NCBI GenBank assembly: GCA_905233145.1 | Contig: CAJODI010000001.1 | Coordinates: 1-64,000, forward strand | Direction of reading: 5' to 3' | DNA from: an uncultured Ruminococcus sp. | GTDB lineage: Bacteria; Bacillota; Clostridia; Oscillospirales; Acutalibacteraceae | DNA length: 64,000 nucleotides | In this document: one piece after another, positions 1 to 10,148 of the stretch | Numbering within the stretch: position 1 is the stretch's first letter | How the letters are laid out: every line of letters starts with the position of its first letter | Notes under the pieces: generated by a model | Seen by the model: the letters and a program-made list of their open reading frames with translations, nothing else | Database searches by the model: none | What the model was told of the DNA's origin: nothing | Program-made: the position numbers and the translations under genes

Positions 1-103
1 TTCGCTTAACGCAAACAAGCGACAGCTTTTTCAGCCATCGCTTGCCTTATTCTCTTATTCTGTTTTATCCGGGTTTACCCCAACTATTGACAGAGAGCCA
101 AAC

Positions 104-145
104 AAAAAAGACCGGGTATTCCGAAATGGTTGCCCGGTCTTTTTT
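104..145. terminator. Rho-independent terminator-like hairpin
   Basis: AAAAAAGACCGGG...CCCGGTCTTTTTT inverted repeat followed by a T-tract. Confidence 0.75.
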
Positions 146-148
146 AAT

Positions 149-254
149 TAAGGCAAAGTACCCATACGTCAGTATGCACACTGATTATTTGTACATTCTG
201 ACGAAAAATCTGACTACGCAATCCGCGCACCAGAATTATGCGGTATTGCCTTAA
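149..254. repeat. MITE-like interspersed repeat, family A (internally deleted copy)
   Basis: TTAAGGCAA then CCATACGTCAGTATGCACACTGATTATTTGTACATTCTGACGAAAAATCTGACTACGCAATCCGCGCACCAGAATTATGCGGTATTGCCTTAA; near-identical to the right half of copies at 41240 and 10149 (reverse). Confidence 0.85.
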
Positions 255-257
255 CAG

Positions 258-1112
258 CTATTTTTCCGAATGAAAAGAAGGGTTTTTCACCATTCTTCCG
301 TTGATGAAAATGTATTCGTCGCTTGTATTTGTTGAGGCGGCAGCAAGGCGTTCTTCATCAATCGGTTCAGGTTCTGTTATAACGTTTACAAAGCTGCCCA
401 CGTTTTCCTGCATCCCCTTTGAAACCATAGATATAATAATATAGTTTATGAGCAGAGGACAAAGCGCGGCTACAAGCGTGACCGCAACCGGAAATAACGC
501 TCCTTTGGCAAAAACCAGCGTAAAAAATGCGCCTGCACAAACAACAGCCACCATAATCAAAGTGAGAAGATTCCACAAAATTTTGCCGAAAACAAGCAAA
601 AGTGAGTTTTTGTAAATATCCTTAAGCTTCAGCTCATATGTAACAGACATAAGCGGAACATAAAAGAGCATAATAGCCAGCACCGCTGTGAAAAGAACGT
701 ATATTGTCATAATGTAGCCATAAACAATGTCTTTTTGCGCCATTGTGTAGTAATACATTATCGCGAAAGACGAACACGCGCAAATTGCGTAGATTATCAG
801 ACCATGAATCAGAAATGTTTTGAGGTTATCCTTGACTGCCTTAAAAAATGTGCTCACAACAGGCACAAAGCATTTTTCCACAGCATATTTTCTGATAACC
901 ATAACAAGTCCGGGCAGAAAAATTGTAGCAGGGATTATACCCAAGCCCCACACCAATATATTATTAAAGCCGGACAAAAATGCCGCTGCTGCAAAGATTG
1001 CCGTACATGCCGCCATTGGTATTGAAAAAAGCAGTCCTGCAAGCAAAAGCTGCGGCAGTTTTTTGAAAAAAACAACAAATGCACAAGGTGACGCGGCTGA
1101 TTTATTTTTCAT
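258..1112 (-). CDS. YesL/DUF624-like integral membrane protein
   Basis: ORF of 284 aa with multiple hydrophobic helices; divergent from a sugar ABC transporter, a typical DUF624 context. Confidence 0.6.
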   Translation of the reverse strand: MKNKSAASPCAFVVFFKKLPQLLLAGLLFSIPMAACTAIFAAAAFLSGFNNILVWGLGIIPATIFLPGLVMVIRKYAVEKCFVPVVSTFFKAVKDNLKTFLIHGLIIYAICACSSFAIMYYYTMAQKDIVYGYIMTIYVLFTAVLAIMLFYVPLMSVTYELKLKDIYKNSLLLVFGKILWNLLTLIMVAVVCAGAFFTLVFAKGALFPVAVTLVAALCPLLINYIIISMVSKGMQENVGSFVNVITEPEPIDEERLAAASTNTSDEYIFINGRMVKNPSFHSEK

Positions 1113-1137
1113 AAAAATTCATTCCCTTTATATAATC

Positions 1138-1168
1138 AAGGCAACACCGCATAATTGCGGTACTGCTT
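1138..1168. repeat. Short family A element (TIR-only form)
   Basis: AAGGCAACACCGCATAATTGCGGTACTGCTTTT, matching family A termini. Confidence 0.6.
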
Positions 1169-1439
1169 TTATTATCATAGCACAAACGGAGATGGTTTTT
1201 CAATATATTATTTATATATGATCGAATTTTAAAACCATATTTTTATAGAATATTAACATTATTTTTCCTTCATAGCAAAAAAACAAACCCACATCGTCAA
1301 AAATCAACAGTTCTTTTTGTTAAAATTGCATAAACTTTAATTCAATAAAGAATTAAAAAGCAATTTATATAAAATTTTTCTTGCAATTTTATGATTTTAG
1401 TGATATAGTGTGTATTAGAAGGCAGACTATGCCCTCATG

Positions 1440-1459
1440 CGGTTTCGGTGCAGAAACCG
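1440..1459. other. Leader hairpin upstream of solute-binding protein
   Basis: CGGTTTC-GGTGCA-GAAACCG inverted repeat between promoter-like TTGCAA-N17-TATAGT and the start codon. Confidence 0.5.
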
Positions 1460-1486
1460 AAATAATTTTCAGAAAAGGTGATTAAA

Positions 1487-2863
1487 GTGAAAAAAACAGT
1501 TATTAAGAGAGCTTCAGCTCTCACACTCGCTGCTTTGATGGCGGGTTCCGCTCTCGCGGGCTGTCAGTCCGGCGGCGGCACATCTTCGGCAGCCGGCGAC
1601 GCAACTACTGCTGCCGCTCAGTCAGAAGCTCCTAAGGGCAACGCTGCTAACGGCAAGGTTTATTACCTCAACTTTAAGCCCGAGCAGGACGCTGCATGGC
1701 AAAATCTTGCTAAGAAATTCACAGAAGAGAAGGGTATCCCGGTAACAGTTAAGACTGCTGCCGAAGGTACATATGAAGAGACACTCACTGCAGAGATGGA
1801 CAAGAAAGAAGCTCCTACTCTCTTCCAGGTAAACGGTCCCGTTGGTCTCAAAAACTGGAAAGACTACTGCATGGATCTTGCAAACGCTGACATCACAAAG
1901 CAACTCACTTCTCAGGATTTCGCCCTCAAGGACGGCGACAAGACTCTCGGTGTCGCATACGTTATTGAAAGCTACGGAATTATTTACAATAAGACTCTTC
2001 TCCAGAAATATTGTGATTCCGATTTCGCTACAGTTAAGTCAATCGACGAAATCAACAGCTTTGAAAAGCTCAAGACTGTTGCTGACGAAATCCAGGCTAA
2101 CAAGGACGCTCTCGGCGTAAAGGGTGCGTTCACATCAGCAGGTATGGACGCTTCTTCAGACTGGAGATTCAAGACCCACCTTGCTAACCTCCCGATCTAC
2201 TTTGAATACAAAGACGAGGGAATCGGAACAACAGACGCTATTAAGGGTACATATCTTGACAACTATAAGAACATCTGGGATCTCTATATCACAGATTCTA
2301 CCTGCGACAAAACCGAGCTTGCTTCAAAGACAGGTACAGACGCAGAGACAGAGTTCATCAACGGCGACGCTGTCTTCTTCCAGAACGGAAGCTGGGAATA
2401 CGGCGCAGTTACAGAAGGCGGACTTAAGGACGAAGATCTCGGAATGCTCCCGATTTACATCGGCGTAGGCGATGAGGCTAAACAGGGTCTTTGCACAGGT
2501 ACAGAAAACTATTGGTGTGTAAACAACAATGCTTCTGACGACGACAAGGCTGCTACACTCAACTTCATCAACTGGTGTGTAACCAGCGAAACAGGTACAG
2601 CTGCTATGGCAGACGAAATGGGCTTTGTAATTCCGTTCCAGGCTGCCAAGGATTCAACAAACGTATTTGTTAAGATTGACAAGGATCTCACAGCTGCAGG
2701 CAAGACTCCCGTATCGTGGAACTTCCCGACAATGCCGAGCGAGGATTGGAAGAACGGCGTAGGTACCGCTCTTACACAGTACGCTGCAGGCACAGGCGAT
2801 TGGGACGCAGTTGTTAAGGCATTTGTAGACGGCTGGAAGACAGAGGCTGCAAAGAACGCTTGA
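1487..2863 (+). CDS. Extracellular solute-binding lipoprotein of a carbohydrate ABC transporter
   Basis: Signal peptide with lipobox (ALAGC), SBP family 1 architecture; followed by two permeases. GTG start at 1487 preferred over ORF-track 1478. Confidence 0.9.
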   Translation: MKKTVIKRASALTLAALMAGSALAGCQSGGGTSSAAGDATTAAAQSEAPKGNAANGKVYYLNFKPEQDAAWQNLAKKFTEEKGIPVTVKTAAEGTYEETLTAEMDKKEAPTLFQVNGPVGLKNWKDYCMDLANADITKQLTSQDFALKDGDKTLGVAYVIESYGIIYNKTLLQKYCDSDFATVKSIDEINSFEKLKTVADEIQANKDALGVKGAFTSAGMDASSDWRFKTHLANLPIYFEYKDEGIGTTDAIKGTYLDNYKNIWDLYITDSTCDKTELASKTGTDAETEFINGDAVFFQNGSWEYGAVTEGGLKDEDLGMLPIYIGVGDEAKQGLCTGTENYWCVNNNASDDDKAATLNFINWCVTSETGTAAMADEMGFVIPFQAAKDSTNVFVKIDKDLTAAGKTPVSWNFPTMPSEDWKNGVGTALTQYAAGTGDWDAVVKAFVDGWKTEAAKNA

Positions 2864-2906
2864 TCGTTTTCAAAAATAACAACGTAATTTAACATTAGTT
2901 TATGGA

Positions 2907-2929
2907 GGGGGCGGATTCCGCCCCCTTTT
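2907..2929 (+). terminator. Intrinsic terminator/attenuator after solute-binding protein
   Basis: GGGGGCGGATTCCGCCCCC followed by TTTT. Confidence 0.85.
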
Positions 2930-3117
2930 GTGTTTTGGGCAATACAATATTATTGAATGATATTTGAGCTGATAGTATTTGATCTGTTAAACACATTAAA
3001 CTCTTAAAAGCAAATATACTTTAGACCCGCCGTTGATGTCGTTTTATTATAAAAAGAACGCTTCAAAAGGCGGATAACGGTGCCCACCGGCACACGGCAC
3101 CAAATGAGGGTAACATT

Positions 3118-3993
3118 ATGTTTAGAAAACCAAGAAGAAAGCTTTATTTTCTAATCTTTGTACTCCCAACCCTTGCAGCGTTTATAATAGGATTTGTATA
3201 TCCGTTTTTCCACGGAATTTACCTTTCCTTCTGTAACTTTAAAACAACCTCAAACGCAACATTTGTTGGCTTTGACAACTATATTGCCGCGTTCCAAAAC
3301 GAAGGCTTTATCCGTTCGTTTTGGTTCACATGCCTGTTCGTTGTCACGTCAGTCATACTGATAAACCTGATAGCCTTCTTTGTTGCATACGCGCTGACTC
3401 TGGGAATCAGGGGGTCGAACATTTTCAGAACGGTATTCTTTGTTCCGAATCTAATCGGAGGTATCATTCTGGGCTATATCTGGCAACAGATATTCAACGC
3501 TATTCTAAAGAATTATTCAACCAACCTTGAGCTGAACGCAACGTTTGGCTTTTGGGGCTTAGTCATACTGATGTGCTGGCAGCAGGCAGGCTATATGATG
3601 ATAATCTATATAGCAGGCTTCCAAAGCGTTCCGGCGGATTTGTATGAGGCAGCAAGAATTGACGGAGCAAACAAAAAGCAGGTGCTTTCAAACGTAACCC
3701 TGCCAATGATGATGCCGTCAATCACAATTTGCACATTCCTTACGCTCACCAACTCCTTTAAGCTGTTCGACCAGAACCTCGCGCTCACCAACGGTGCGCC
3801 GGGCGTTGTGTCGGAAAGCGGAACCATGATATATCAAACCGAAATGATGGCTCTCAATATCTACAAGACCTTTTACTCCAACGCGAATTCGCGCGGCGTA
3901 GGACAAGCTGAGGGCGTAATTTTCTTCCTGATCGTTGTGGTAATCGCGCTTGCTCAGCTGTTCCTGACAAGAAGAAAAGAGGTGCAGGCATAA
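3118..3993 (+). CDS. Carbohydrate ABC transporter permease (MalF/UgpA type)
   Basis: 291 aa, multi-TM, EAA-loop-like segment EAARIDGANKKQVLSNVTLPMM. Confidence 0.92.
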   Translation: MFRKPRRKLYFLIFVLPTLAAFIIGFVYPFFHGIYLSFCNFKTTSNATFVGFDNYIAAFQNEGFIRSFWFTCLFVVTSVILINLIAFFVAYALTLGIRGSNIFRTVFFVPNLIGGIILGYIWQQIFNAILKNYSTNLELNATFGFWGLVILMCWQQAGYMMIIYIAGFQSVPADLYEAARIDGANKKQVLSNVTLPMMMPSITICTFLTLTNSFKLFDQNLALTNGAPGVVSESGTMIYQTEMMALNIYKTFYSNANSRGVGQAEGVIFFLIVVVIALAQLFLTRRKEVQA

Positions 3994-4862
3994 TGGCTAC
4001 AAAGGCAAAGGAGCAAAAACCCAAAAAGAAACAAACCGTGGGAATGAAAGTACTCACCATATTGTTCACACTTTTGTCGGTGTTCTATGTTGCGCCTGTG
4101 TTCATCGTAATTATGAACTCATTCAAAACCAACGGCGGCATCAGCGACGGCTTGTTTAATTTTCCGACAGCCGAGACCTTTAACGGACTCAACAGCTATT
4201 ACACCGGCATGTTCTACGGCAACTTCCCGTTTTACAAAACTATTCTCACCAGCTTTTTCATCACGATCGGCGGCGTTGCGCTGATACTCTTCTGCACCTC
4301 GATGTGCGCATGGTATTTGCAGCGTTCAAACACGATCGTGTGCAAAATAATCTATTATTTCTGCATTTTCTCGATGGTTGTTCCGTTCCAGATGGTAATG
4401 TTTACCCTCTCAAAAACAGCGGATAACCTTCATCTTAACACTCCGTGGGGTATCCTGATAATTTATCTGGGCTTTGGCGCAGGACTTGCAGTGTTCATGT
4501 TCTCGGGTTTTGTAAAGTCCATCCCCATAGAGATCGAAGAAGCGGCAGACGTTGACGGAGCCGGTCCGCTAAAGACCTTCTTCGGGATCGTGCTTCCTAT
4601 TATGAAGCCGACCTTTATCTCTGTTGCGATCCTGGAAACAATGTGGATTTGGAACGACTATCTGCTTCCGTACCTGATCCTCGACAAATCCTACAGAACC
4701 ATCCCTATCCACATGCAGTACCTCAACGGCAGCTATGGTCACACCGACACCAGCGCGATCATGTCGCTGATCGTACTCAGTATCGTACCGATCATAATCT
4801 TCTATTTTGCCTGCCAAAAGTACATCATAGAAGGCGTAGTTTCCGGCGCAGTAAAAGGTTAA
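3993..4862 (+). CDS. Carbohydrate ABC transporter permease (MalG/UgpE type)
   Basis: 289 aa, EEAADVDGAGPLKTFFGIVLPIMKP EAA loop; start overlaps upstream stop. Confidence 0.92.
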   Translation: MATKAKEQKPKKKQTVGMKVLTILFTLLSVFYVAPVFIVIMNSFKTNGGISDGLFNFPTAETFNGLNSYYTGMFYGNFPFYKTILTSFFITIGGVALILFCTSMCAWYLQRSNTIVCKIIYYFCIFSMVVPFQMVMFTLSKTADNLHLNTPWGILIIYLGFGAGLAVFMFSGFVKSIPIEIEEAADVDGAGPLKTFFGIVLPIMKPTFISVAILETMWIWNDYLLPYLILDKSYRTIPIHMQYLNGSYGHTDTSAIMSLIVLSIVPIIIFYFACQKYIIEGVVSGAVKG

Positions 4863-5022
4863 TTTTACTCCGAGCAGAGAGGTTATTGTGAAATCAGACC
4901 TTGATTGCCCGAAAATGCGTTGATTTAGGAATTACGTTTTGGCAAACTTCATCCGGATTTTTCGAGCCGGAAAGGATTGCAAAAGAAAATCTTAATTGCC
5001 CGAAAACGGCTTTAGAATCAAA
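4862..5022 (-). repeat. Family C interspersed repeat, two tandem diverged units
   Basis: Reverse complement reads GCATTTTCGGGCAATCAAGGTCTGATTT...TCTGCTCGGAGTAAAA and GCCGTTTTCGGGCAATTAAGATTT...CCGGCTCGAAAAA. Confidence 0.65.
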
Positions 5023-5041
5023 CTGAATAATCTAATAAAAC

Positions 5042-5078
5042 TTTACGCCGTGCAGCTTTTGCACGGCGTAAAATTTTT
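5042..5078. terminator. Bidirectional terminator-like hairpin
   Basis: TTTACGCCGTGCA-GCTT-TTGCACGGCGTAAA plus T-tract between convergent genes. Confidence 0.8.
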
Positions 5079-5106
5079 ATGGAAATCTCTGATAATTTGT
5101 CCGAGG

Positions 5107-6447
5107 TCACTTCTGATAAATCGTGTCGCCGTTGATTATCACGGTCTGCACCTTATCCAAATCTATTATAATTCGGTTGTCGCCGGGATTAAACGGAAAA
5201 GCGGGTTTGTATGAGTACTGGAGATGGGTTTTTTCGTGAAAAACTCCGTTATCGTCCGCCGTGCGTTCGCCGCCCTCGTTTATAAGGATATAATAAACTG
5301 TGCCGTCGTCCATAACAAGCTTGGAATCGCCGTCGTTCTCCGGATACTCAAAGCATCTTTCCGCTCCGTCTCTAATTCTTTCCGCAATGCTGTTGTCGCA
5401 CTCGCCTGCAAGAGTGATCCCCAGCGGAGAAATAATGATTTTTGAATTTCTTGTGTAATCTTTGACCACATTCGGCATTGTTTTGTTGCTTATATCGCGC
5501 TCGATAAGGTTGTTTACGCTTTTGTTGAAATCAAAGCTGATCGTAAAATCCAGGTCGAGTTCTTTTTCCTCGCCCTTGGCAAATACACTTTTGCCCTCAT
5601 GATTAATCAAAATACATTCGTCGTCTTCCAGTCCGTTTTCTTTTTGAAGTTTGTCGAGCGTAAGCTCAAACTCATAGTTTTCGATATCCATTTCTTCGTC
5701 GGTCAGCCCGTCGTCGGACAGAGTTTCCGGAAGCTCCCAGCTGCCGAGGATCTTATCAAGCGTATAACCTCGAACGATCTTATTATTGAAGGTCACCCTT
5801 AAATCCCTCAAATCATTTTCACTTTGCGCGGCTCTTAAGTAGTCAGTATAAATACTGAGAGTTTTGCGGTCTTCCGAAAGCTTACAATAGTTTCCGGCTA
5901 TTGCACCCGCGCTCTCGGATTTTTCTCCGTTGAGTGAATATTCAAAGCTGTTTTTTATGAAAGAATCATATTCTGTATTTACATAAATTCCTTCGTCTAC
6001 GATCGGGCTTCCGTCCTTGTGGGTCACCGCCAATGCGGAATACGCGACCTCTCCGTCGCTCATTACGCCGAGCAGCTTCACGTCGAGATTGTCGTCGTCT
6101 GTCTTGACCTCAACGTTGCCGCCGTCATAAAGACCGAAATCATTCAGCTCTGTGTCTCCTTTCAGGTGATTTCCGAAAATCTGCTGAATACTTCCTGTTG
6201 CAAAGGCTCCGGCGGTTCCGCCGACAACCAAAGCTGCGGCAATCAGGATCGCGATCAGCTTTTTGCTGAATTTCTTTTTCACGGTTTTGTTTTCGCTGCC
6301 GTTTGTATTTTCAGTATCGTGAATACGCATAAATACCTCTCCTTTTATTTTATCAACGTCGATATCCGCCACTTCTGGTGCGGAAACGTCAATATCCATA
6401 AGCTCGTCGTCGAGCTCGTTAAAAACTGTTTTGAATGTAGTTTTCAC
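5107..6447 (-). CDS. DUF4179-like anti-sigma factor / membrane-anchored regulator
   Basis: Single TM segment (KKLIAILIAAALVVGGTAGAFA) then extracellular domain; overlaps the upstream ECF sigma gene by 4 nt. Confidence 0.75.
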   Translation of the reverse strand: MKTTFKTVFNELDDELMDIDVSAPEVADIDVDKIKGEVFMRIHDTENTNGSENKTVKKKFSKKLIAILIAAALVVGGTAGAFATGSIQQIFGNHLKGDTELNDFGLYDGGNVEVKTDDDNLDVKLLGVMSDGEVAYSALAVTHKDGSPIVDEGIYVNTEYDSFIKNSFEYSLNGEKSESAGAIAGNYCKLSEDRKTLSIYTDYLRAAQSENDLRDLRVTFNNKIVRGYTLDKILGSWELPETLSDDGLTDEEMDIENYEFELTLDKLQKENGLEDDECILINHEGKSVFAKGEEKELDLDFTISFDFNKSVNNLIERDISNKTMPNVVKDYTRNSKIIISPLGITLAGECDNSIAERIRDGAERCFEYPENDGDSKLVMDDGTVYYILINEGGERTADDNGVFHEKTHLQYSYKPAFPFNPGDNRIIIDLDKVQTVIINGDTIYQK

Positions 6448-6986
6448 AGCACGTAACTCCTTTCAATCAGCTTTGCCTTTATTTTTTTTCGCGTTCTCCG
6501 CAGCTTGGATTTCACGGTTTCAAGCTTTATTTTCATTTCCTGCGAAATGACCGCGACGGTTTGATCGAAGTAATAATGCCTGATCAAAATGTCCTTGTCC
6601 GGGTGCGGAAGCTCGGTTATGATTTCCCTAAGCTCGCGGTGCATATCCTGCTTTTCCGCTTCAAATTCAATTGAAAAATCATCATCGGGATCGTAATCAT
6701 CAATATTGAGCACAGTCTTGTTATTTAAGCCCTTTAGCTTATTTAATGTGCGCGTTTTGGCAATGCTGCAAATATAACCCTTCAGCTTGCCCTCCTGCAC
6801 CTTTTCGGCGTTGTTCCACAGGGTCACAAACACATCCGCGACAACCTCCTCGATATCTTCCTTGGCAAGGCTGCCCTTTGCGGTGTTGTATATTATGGTT
6901 GCGGCAAACCGCGAGTATTTTTCAATGATCTGCCCCAACGCTTTTTCGTCATGTTGTTTCAGCTTCTCTGCAAGCTGTTCGCTCAT
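6444..6986 (-). CDS. ECF-type RNA polymerase sigma-70 factor
   Basis: 180 aa with sigma-70 region 2 (DIEEVVADVFVTLWNNAEK) and region 4 (QTVAVISQEMKIKLETVKSKLRRTRKKIK). Confidence 0.92.
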   Translation of the reverse strand: MSEQLAEKLKQHDEKALGQIIEKYSRFAATIIYNTAKGSLAKEDIEEVVADVFVTLWNNAEKVQEGKLKGYICSIAKTRTLNKLKGLNNKTVLNIDDYDPDDDFSIEFEAEKQDMHRELREIITELPHPDKDILIRHYYFDQTVAVISQEMKIKLETVKSKLRRTRKKIKAKLIERSYVL

Positions 6987-7275
6987 TTGAGATCATCTCC
7001 CTTGCTGTGTTTTGAAACGTTTCTATCTATTATAACAGCCAAAAACCTTGTTTGGGTGCAAAACCGGTAAAAATTTCTTTAAAAAACCTGCTTTTTTTAA
7101 AAGGCTGCGCCGGTTTGGATTCTTTTGTGGAATATTCATAAATTAATGCGTGAATATTTGGCAGGCAGATATTTTATTAATTCTATAAAAGAAATAAAAT
7201 CAGACTGATTTTCACTATAATAATAAATGTATAGATATCGGATATTTTATTTCAAATCAAACAGGAGGAGAATAC

Positions 7276-9513
7276 ATGTTTAAGGTCAAAAAACTGCTTG
7301 CTTTGCTTTTGGCGGCGTGCATTGTGCTGACTGTCGGCGCTGTTGCTGCAAACGCAGCTGAGGACGACAGCGACGAGGTCGGCGCAGGCGGAATCACAGT
7401 ACACTGCTACAGCGAGGCAGGCGCGCCAAACATTTATTACTGGAACAGCCTGCCGCAAAATATTACGACAAGCTATCCCGGTCCAAAGATGACCGCCGAA
7501 GGCGACAACTTCTACAAATACACCTTTAGCAACGTTACCAAAATCAACATGCTATTTGTCACAAACGGCGTTCAGTCCGCTGAGCTTACCCGCGAAACCG
7601 GTGAGTGGTGGTACATGAACGGAAGATGGAGAAACAAAAAGCCCAATCCCGACGACAATTGGGAGAGATCCGATCTCAGAGAAGATTCGATTTATTTTGT
7701 TATGACCACCCGTTTCTATGACGGCGACACAGGCAACAACGTTCACTGCTGGGATGACTCCAACGCCGGCAACCCCGACAGCGACCCGGCATGGCGCGGC
7801 GACTTTAAGGGTCTGATTGACAAGCTTGACTATATCAAGGCTCTGGGCTTCTCGGCAATCTGGCTCACGCCTGTTGTTACCAACGGCGGCGGCTACGATT
7901 ATCACGGCTACCATTCAATGGATATGTCCACAGTTGACGTTCGCTACGAAAGTGACGGCGCAACCTATGACGATTTGATAGACGCAGCTCACGAAAAGGG
8001 CATCAAGATCATTCAGGACGTTGTATGGAATCACACAGGTAACTTTGGTGACGCCACACTTTGCCCGATGTTCACCAAGGAATATGATACTATTCAGGAT
8101 TTGGGAGACCCAAGTTCAATGAAGGTTATCCCCGGCAGCGAGCTTGATCAGGCTTATCCTAATTATGACAACCTTCAGGGTGCCGCGCAGTTCCAGGCTC
8201 GTCTTGATATCTTGCAGAGTATTCACAGCAGCACTCACAACAAGAGTGAGAACTATCACCGCGAAACCTCCGGCGGCGGCTGGGGTCAGCCTCTTGAGCA
8301 GTATGCGTCTATTGAAGGCGACTGCCGCGACCTCAACACCGAAAATCCAAATGTCGCAAAATTTTTGACAGACACATATCTTGGTTATGTTGACAGAGGC
8401 GTTGACGCTTTCCGTCTTGATACCGAGAAGCATATCAACCGCTGGACGCTCAACAGCGCGTACTTCCCAAAATTCACAAACATACCAAACTTCTACATTT
8501 TCGGCGAGGTTTGTGCAAGATGGAGCGAGTGCATTAATGAAGGCGGTCCGTCAGACTCACCGTTCTTCTATACATGGAAAGAGACTGCAAGTCCGTGGAC
8601 AAGCAACTGGAACAACAATTTCTCAGGCTGGTCAACAAACTTTGAGAACTCCAAGAAGCACTATACCCAGTATTCCTCAAAGTCCGGTATGCCTACAAGC
8701 TCAAACGCACTTCTCAGCGGTATGAACTATCATACTCCGGATTACAGCAAGGCTAACGGCACAGGCGTTATCGACTTTACGATGCACTGGAACTTCTACA
8801 ACGCAAACCAGGCATATAACACTGCTTTGGGCGAAGATCAATACTTTAACGACTCCACATGGAACGTTGTTTATGTTGACTCTCACGACTACAGCCCCAA
8901 CGACTGTCAGTCAGTTCGCTACAATGCCGGAACTCAGGCATGGGCGGAAAATATGGACTTGATGTTCACCTTCCGTGGAATCCCCTGTATTTACTACGGC
9001 TCAGAGGTTGAGTTTATGAAGGGCGCGGAAATTGACGTAGGCCCCAAAAAGCCTTTAGCTCAGACAGGACGCGCTTATTTCGGCAATTACCTTGAAGGCA
9101 GCGTAAATGCAACCGATTTTAGCAAATACACCGCAAGCGGCACGGTTCAGCAAACTCTTAACTCTCCGCTCTGCGTTCACCTCCGTCAGCTCAACGCTAT
9201 TCGCCGCGCTGTTCCGGCTCTGCAAAAGGGTCAGTACAAGACTGCTTCGGGCAACATGGCGTTTGTTCGCCGCTACAAGAGCGGAAGCACCGACAGCCTT
9301 GCATGTGTAGCAATTTCCGGCGGTGCGTCCTTCAGCGGTCTGCCCAACGGCAGGTATGTTGACGCTGTTACAGGCGACGTTCAGAACGTTACAAACGGTT
9401 CACTTTCAGTCGGAAACATCGGAAAGGCAAACATGAGAGTTTATGTATGCTGTGCTTCCGGCTTCACGGGAATCAACGGCAAAATCGGTTCAACCGGTTC
9501 TTACTTAAAATAA
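7276..9513 (+). CDS. Secreted alpha-amylase (GH13) with N-terminal CBM26-like starch-binding module
   Basis: Signal peptide; CBM26-like IYYWNS...YPGPKM; GH13 motifs DVVWNH, GVDAFRLDTEKH, YVDSHD. Confidence 0.92.
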   Translation: MFKVKKLLALLLAACIVLTVGAVAANAAEDDSDEVGAGGITVHCYSEAGAPNIYYWNSLPQNITTSYPGPKMTAEGDNFYKYTFSNVTKINMLFVTNGVQSAELTRETGEWWYMNGRWRNKKPNPDDNWERSDLREDSIYFVMTTRFYDGDTGNNVHCWDDSNAGNPDSDPAWRGDFKGLIDKLDYIKALGFSAIWLTPVVTNGGGYDYHGYHSMDMSTVDVRYESDGATYDDLIDAAHEKGIKIIQDVVWNHTGNFGDATLCPMFTKEYDTIQDLGDPSSMKVIPGSELDQAYPNYDNLQGAAQFQARLDILQSIHSSTHNKSENYHRETSGGGWGQPLEQYASIEGDCRDLNTENPNVAKFLTDTYLGYVDRGVDAFRLDTEKHINRWTLNSAYFPKFTNIPNFYIFGEVCARWSECINEGGPSDSPFFYTWKETASPWTSNWNNNFSGWSTNFENSKKHYTQYSSKSGMPTSSNALLSGMNYHTPDYSKANGTGVIDFTMHWNFYNANQAYNTALGEDQYFNDSTWNVVYVDSHDYSPNDCQSVRYNAGTQAWAENMDLMFTFRGIPCIYYGSEVEFMKGAEIDVGPKKPLAQTGRAYFGNYLEGSVNATDFSKYTASGTVQQTLNSPLCVHLRQLNAIRRAVPALQKGQYKTASGNMAFVRRYKSGSTDSLACVAISGGASFSGLPNGRYVDAVTGDVQNVTNGSLSVGNIGKANMRVYVCCASGFTGINGKIGSTGSYLK

Positions 9514-9565
9514 TCTTTTTAAAATAAAACAGAACATTCAAATTGCTTTATTATCGCAAATTTAA

Positions 9566-9606
9566 AAAACAACGGCTCCGAATTTAAAGGAGCCGTTGTT
9601 TTTTTC
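9566..9606 (+). terminator. Intrinsic terminator
   Basis: AACAACGGCTCC-AATTTAAA-GGAGCCGTTGTT + T-tract. Confidence 0.9.
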
Positions 9607-9650
9607 ATACGCTTGGAACATTGTTGAGCATATGTGAAACGGAACAAAAA

Positions 9651-9746
9651 GTGCCGGCGGAACTCTCGCTCGCCTATCAAAACTACGCTGATAACAATAA
9701 CCGTGTTAAACGGTAGGGTCAAACAGTTTTATATAAATCTAAAAAA
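9651..9746. repeat. Interspersed repeat, family B
   Basis: GTGCCGGCGGAACTCTCGCTCGCCTATCAAAACTACGCTGATAACAATAACCGTGTTAAACGGTAGGGTCAAACAGTTTTATATAAA; similar to 21622 and 47345. Confidence 0.7.
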
Positions 9747-9785
9747 AGAGTGTTCATAACTTAAGTCCGTTATGAACACTCATAC

Positions 9786-9862
<77 letters not shown>

Positions 9863-10148
9863 ATATTTAGTTTTGCTGCTTCTTTATACAGCTTATATAT
9901 AATAACACCTTTGCAAAGCTTTGTCAAGCGTTTTTTTCGCAATGATTGTTTTTTGACTAATTTTTATGCTGCAATGCTTTTGATATATTTATTATATGCT
10001 TTAATACCGACAATATTTCTCTGATAATCGCAATTCATTATGGACTTCTTTTTGATAATCTGGTATTATTTAATTAGAAGAAACGTAACGTTTTTAAGCA
10101 GCTTTTGATTATGAACCGGGCGGCTTGAGTATATTTATGTCCGAATTA

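Noticed and set aside
820-1221. 133-aa plus-strand ORF
   Set aside because: Antisense to the DUF624-like membrane protein and runs into a family A short repeat; no ribosome-binding site.
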